Source of the DNA: Petrocella sp024636985
GTDB taxonomy: Bacteria > Bacillota > Clostridia > Lachnospirales > Vallitaleaceae
DNA length: 64,000 nt
Assembly (NCBI GenBank): GCA_024636985.1
Contig: JAGXFY010000033.1
Location: 1 to 64,000, forward strand
Reading direction: 5' to 3'
Shown here: piece by piece, positions 60,878 through 64,000 of the stretch
Layout of the letters: the number at the start of each line of letters is the position of its first letter
Position numbering within the stretch: the stretch's first letter is position 1
Made by a program: the position numbers and the translations under genes
The notes under the pieces: model-generated
What the model saw: the letters and a program-made list of their open reading frames with translations, nothing else
What the model was told of the DNA's origin: nothing
Databases searched by the model: none

Positions 60878-63412
60878 CTATTCTTCAACTTTCCAGAATT
60901 CAAAACCCATCAAATCACTGTATCTATAAGGGCTGTTATTGTTGGGATCTAAGGTTGTCGTCTGATCAAAGTCAACAAATTCAATCTCTTCTAAGAACAC
61001 CGGTGCGGACCCTGGTCCACTTCGGTCCACGACATTAAACAAGTTATACAGTACATTGTCCTCGTAAATCTTCTGTGCCAAGTAGTTTTTTATGACCAAT
61101 GTGTTGTTCTTATAGGTCTGGGTACCACCGGTTGCGGTTATGGATCCTCCTGATATAATAGGTCCGGCAAATTCCAAATTACCATGGATTACAATATCAC
61201 CGTTATGTACAATAACACCTTGAGCCCTACCGCTTGGTATATGTATGGAAGGGTTTTCTGAACCTAAGCTACCGGCATATATATGTAGTGTTTGAGCGGT
61301 TGCATCGTTGACATAAGTAATCTCAAGAGCATTTTGAGCTGCATTCAACACACTAGGTACTGTAGGATAAGGTGCATTATTATGGTTGAGTGAACCTATG
61401 GTATCAATCTTGGTATACTTATGGACGGCGTTTACATTATAATAGGTTGGTAGAACCAAAGGGTCTGCGTCCGGATTGTCAATGACCGGCGTACCCGGAT
61501 CACTTCTATGACGTAGCATATGAAGTTGATAGATATGATCTAAGCTTGTCTTGATTCTTAGATTATCATAGCCTTCTTGTCCGACCTGGTTTGTATTGCT
61601 TCCATTATGATGGGTAAGGTCCAAAAAGTCATTGCCACCCACTGTAGCATCATAAACCAACTTCAATCCTGTGGTATAGATATAATTCTGAAGGTTGACA
61701 CCTGGGCCGGTTTTAACAAAGGTATTACTATCGCCATCAATATAGTGCTTAAAAGCTACAAAATAAGCTTTTCGATCTTTCAAATCATATGTTGTGTTTG
61801 GTGTTGTCGTACCATTTGCCAAACTGATGGTCGAACCATCTATAGCCAACCAGGAAACATTGTCTTTTAATAACTTACTTTCTACAGTAGTATCATGAAC
61901 AGCATCACTACCTGCATAAAAATCATAAGGCACTTGCTTGAAAAAACTATCTCCGATGGATTTCATAAGATCTATGGTTTCAAGATCAAAACCCCATGTA
62001 TAAGCAACAAAATTGCCTTTTAGAGATACGCTTTCTGCTGTCTGATATCTGGTAGGTTGAACATCCACATAAGCTGTCCCACCAATTAAAACACCTTCAT
62101 GACTTTCCAAAAAGTCAATGTCATTTTTAGTACTGGCAACAGGACTAAAGGCGCCATCAATGGATAAAGAAGATCCACCATTCATATCCGCGTTGATAAC
62201 AATGGCACTACTTAGATCATGTGTAACACCTGTTCCACTTCCATCGGTATAACCATAATAACTACCGTTAATATTTATGGTACCACCTGTACCGTTCAGT
62301 TCCAAATCATCACTGGTATAGACATTGCCATTGAAGTTCATTTGACCACTGGCCCCATCTTGTAACACAACGCTATTGGCGTAAACCAAGCCATTGTTCA
62401 CGGTTAACCTAGCATTACTAGAACTACCGTCCGTTAATTGCACATAACTACGACTAAAGATATTGCCATGTACTGTAACCCTACTCGTACCATTCACCAT
62501 AATCCCACCATAATTTTTCGGATTATGAATGGCACCACCTACCGGAAGCTTGCCATAACCATAGACATCACCGTGAATATCCACGACAGCACCTGCATTA
62601 AAGGCTATATCTTCATTGGCGACTAAAGCTTTTTGCCATATAGGATTGTCCGGTAAAAGGGTTCTTTTTTCAATGGTATTAAGGGGATAAGATTTGATCT
62701 GATCACTAACAACAATATCTGTGGATATTTTCTTCTCTGTATGATCCCCAAGTATAAATGTTGATTCTATACCTTCAACACGATATGTTGTGTCAACACC
62801 GGAAAAAGGCATGACTGTAATGGCGGCTGTATTGATGTTAATGGAAGAATTATTCTGAGCAGGTGTATTGTTATCCAAGTAGACAAATAACTCTGAATCC
62901 AAAAAAGCAATAAGGTTGCTTTGAGAACCATTACTATTCATAGCACTTCTAAAATGATGTCTGTATATTTGATCCGACAATACCTTAAGGGCCTCTGCAT
63001 CTAGCATGTACATGGCACCACTGGGTACAATCAGGTCTCTCAGTTCTATAATTGGTGCTTCTTCAACATAAGTGATGCTGCTATTAATGCCAACATAAGG
63101 TGGAAGGTTGGTTTCATCCAACAACATGGCATCAATCTCGTTTAAGATGCGTTTAATATCATCATCCGTATCTGCAATGGCATCGGATATAGAGACTTCC
63201 ACCACCTTACCTACACGGGCATAGACTTGATCTATCCCTGATTCAGCATAGTATAAAGTCTTCTTAATACGATTGTCATTATGCTTCATGTTGATATTCA
63301 TTAAGGACATAGCAAGTAGAGCTGTACCTAACATGGACAAAATCGCCACGGTGATGACAACAAACAACAAAGTGGATCCTTTTTGATTGTTCAATTTATC
63401 CCATAATCTCAT
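60878..63412 (-). CDS. PilX-like protein with a long beta-rich repeat domain
   Basis: The 844-residue protein starts with a PilX-like leader and helix (NNQKG then STLLFVVITVAILSMLG; Glu5 replaced by leucine or phenylalanine, as in many PilX/GspK relatives). Residues about 270-450 are rich in G, N, D and short alternating hydrophobics (DIHGDVYGYG, TVHGNIF, MNFNGNVYTSDDLEL, ININGSYYGY), recalling a beta-helix; a second such part is near 720-790. It is far longer than ordinary minor pilins and may act as an adhesin at a pilus tip. Function is inference. Confidence 0.75.
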   Translation of the reverse strand: MRLWDKLNNQKGSTLLFVVITVAILSMLGTALLAMSLMNINMKHNDNRIKKTLYYAESGIDQVYARVGKVVEVSISDAIADTDDDIKRILNEIDAMLLDETNLPPYVGINSSITYVEEAPIIELRDLIVPSGAMYMLDAEALKVLSDQIYRHHFRSAMNSNGSQSNLIAFLDSELFVYLDNNTPAQNNSSININTAAITVMPFSGVDTTYRVEGIESTFILGDHTEKKISTDIVVSDQIKSYPLNTIEKRTLLPDNPIWQKALVANEDIAFNAGAVVDIHGDVYGYGKLPVGGAIHNPKNYGGIMVNGTSRVTVHGNIFSRSYVQLTDGSSSNARLTVNNGLVYANSVVLQDGASGQMNFNGNVYTSDDLELNGTGGTININGSYYGYTDGSGTGVTHDLSSAIVINADMNGGSSLSIDGAFSPVASTKNDIDFLESHEGVLIGGTAYVDVQPTRYQTAESVSLKGNFVAYTWGFDLETIDLMKSIGDSFFKQVPYDFYAGSDAVHDTTVESKLLKDNVSWLAIDGSTISLANGTTTPNTTYDLKDRKAYFVAFKHYIDGDSNTFVKTGPGVNLQNYIYTTGLKLVYDATVGGNDFLDLTHHNGSNTNQVGQEGYDNLRIKTSLDHIYQLHMLRHRSDPGTPVIDNPDADPLVLPTYYNVNAVHKYTKIDTIGSLNHNNAPYPTVPSVLNAAQNALEITYVNDATAQTLHIYAGSLGSENPSIHIPSGRAQGVIVHNGDIVIHGNLEFAGPIISGGSITATGGTQTYKNNTLVIKNYLAQKIYEDNVLYNLFNVVDRSGPGSAPVFLEEIEFVDFDQTTTLDPNNNSPYRYSDLMGFEFWKVEE

Positions 63413-63420
63413 AAGATCAC

Positions 63421-64000
63421 CTATTCATCAATCTTGGTGGTTGTATAGGTACCAAGCTTATTACCTGAATGCACATCAAATATCTCAACTTTAATAGCCA
63501 TGATTCTACGATCGAAGCTGTCTACAATATTTAGATTCCTACTAATACTGACGGAACCGCTTATAATCCTAGTGGTTGCTTGTACCGTATTGGTATCCTC
63601 TTCATAGAAATACAATTTGATTTCTTGAGGCAAGTTACTGTCGATATCTATTCGAGTTGTTATAGGTGTACCAACACCTGTACCGTCTCCCATAAGAAAT
63701 CTTATTGCTGGACCTGAAGTTGCTGATAGGCTAAAACGACTGTCAATAGAACCACCACCACCTGTTAACTGATCAAAATAATCCAAAGTAATCATACCGG
63801 TGTCTCGGTCTCCCTTGATTCGGATGACCCTTTCCGTAGTGGATGTTGACGTCTGTGGATACGTGATCTGATTGCCACTATCAGTATCTGTTAGTAAGAC
63901 CGTATGTGTGTAACCGCTGGGTATATCGATGATCATATCCGCATCCGGCATTGATGTGGGCGAAGGTAACGCAAACGCACCAATGTCTACACTTGTATCG
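63421..64000 (-). CDS. Pilus-associated protein, C-terminal part only
   Basis: The frame is open to the right edge, so only the last 193 residues are seen; no start is present. It is beta-rich and Thr/Ser/Asp-rich (DSNLPQEIKLYFYEEDTNT, SVSISRNLNIVDS) and ends RIMAIKVEIFDVHSGNKLGTYTTTKIDE, a close typical of minor pilins of the PilV type. The frame reads through the apparent internal ATG at 63951 without a stop, so that ATG is not its start. Co-directional with the three following pilin-like genes. Confidence 0.7.
   Translation of the reverse strand, partial: DTSVDIGAFALPSPTSMPDADMIIDIPSGYTHTVLLTDTDSGNQITYPQTSTSTTERVIRIKGDRDTGMITLDYFDQLTGGGGSIDSRFSLSATSGPAIRFLMGDGTGVGTPITTRIDIDSNLPQEIKLYFYEEDTNTVQATTRIISGSVSISRNLNIVDSFDRRIMAIKVEIFDVHSGNKLGTYTTTKIDE

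Overview
The window looks like the chromosome of a low-GC anaerobic Bacillota (class Clostridia). The support is direct: Shine-Dalgarno sequences of the AGGAGG type before nearly every gene, sigma-A type promoters (TTGACA-N17-TATAAT), an AT-rich base composition, and the classic Clostridia operon neighbourhoods rnc-smc-ftsY, pta-ackA, priA-def-fmt-rsmB-rlmN-stp-prkC-rsgA-rpe, nadABC, and nusB-xseA-xseB-ispA-dxs-tlyA-nadK-argR-recN. An OLE RNA with its membrane partner points to an anaerobic, possibly alkaliphilic or halophilic, clostridial lineage. A Lachnospirales/Vallitalea-like affiliation is a guess.

Layout. 1-6.6 kb (minus): a partial glyoxalase-fold gene, a TRM11-like RNA methylase, ftsY, smc, rnc. 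6.8-11.4 kb (minus): acpP, plsX, rpmF, yceD, ackA and pta (lipid entry plus acetate formation). 11.6-13.3 kb (plus): tmcAL and a small rubredoxin-type protein. 13.4-14.1 kb: no protein gene, but a roughly 590-nt region closed by a long end-to-end stem and packed with hairpins; I read it as a large structured RNA on the plus strand. 14.2-20.6 kb (minus): rhodanese, coiled-coil protein, coaD, rsmD, recG, fakA-like and an Asp23 protein. 20.9 kb (plus): rpmB. 21.2-33.9 kb (minus): a long translation, cell-cycle and kinase operon. 34-41 kb (minus): yicC, YgiQ-type radical SAM protein, HAD phosphatase, rRNA pseudouridine synthase, rRNA methylase and a small alarmone synthetase. 41.2-44.5 kb (plus): nadA-nadB-nadC. 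44.6-54.9 kb (minus): recN back through nusB, with oapA and OLE RNA between dxs and the PAP2-like gene. 55-59.7 kb (minus): Asp23, efp, pepP, aroQ, aroK, aroE, yqeG. 59.8-64 kb (minus): the end of a type IV pilin-like cluster that continues past the window.

Most of the window is ordinary housekeeping sequence. The parts that deserve attention are non-coding: the 590-nt RNA at 13.5 kb with mutually complementary hairpin loops; the OLE RNA/OapA locus at 50.3-51.6 kb; and an 18-bp motif (AGTTTTGACCCTTTAACC and variants) that recurs in at least seven intergenic places, often just behind stop codons, and brackets the OLE RNA. No tRNA, rRNA, CRISPR array, insertion sequence or prophage was seen.
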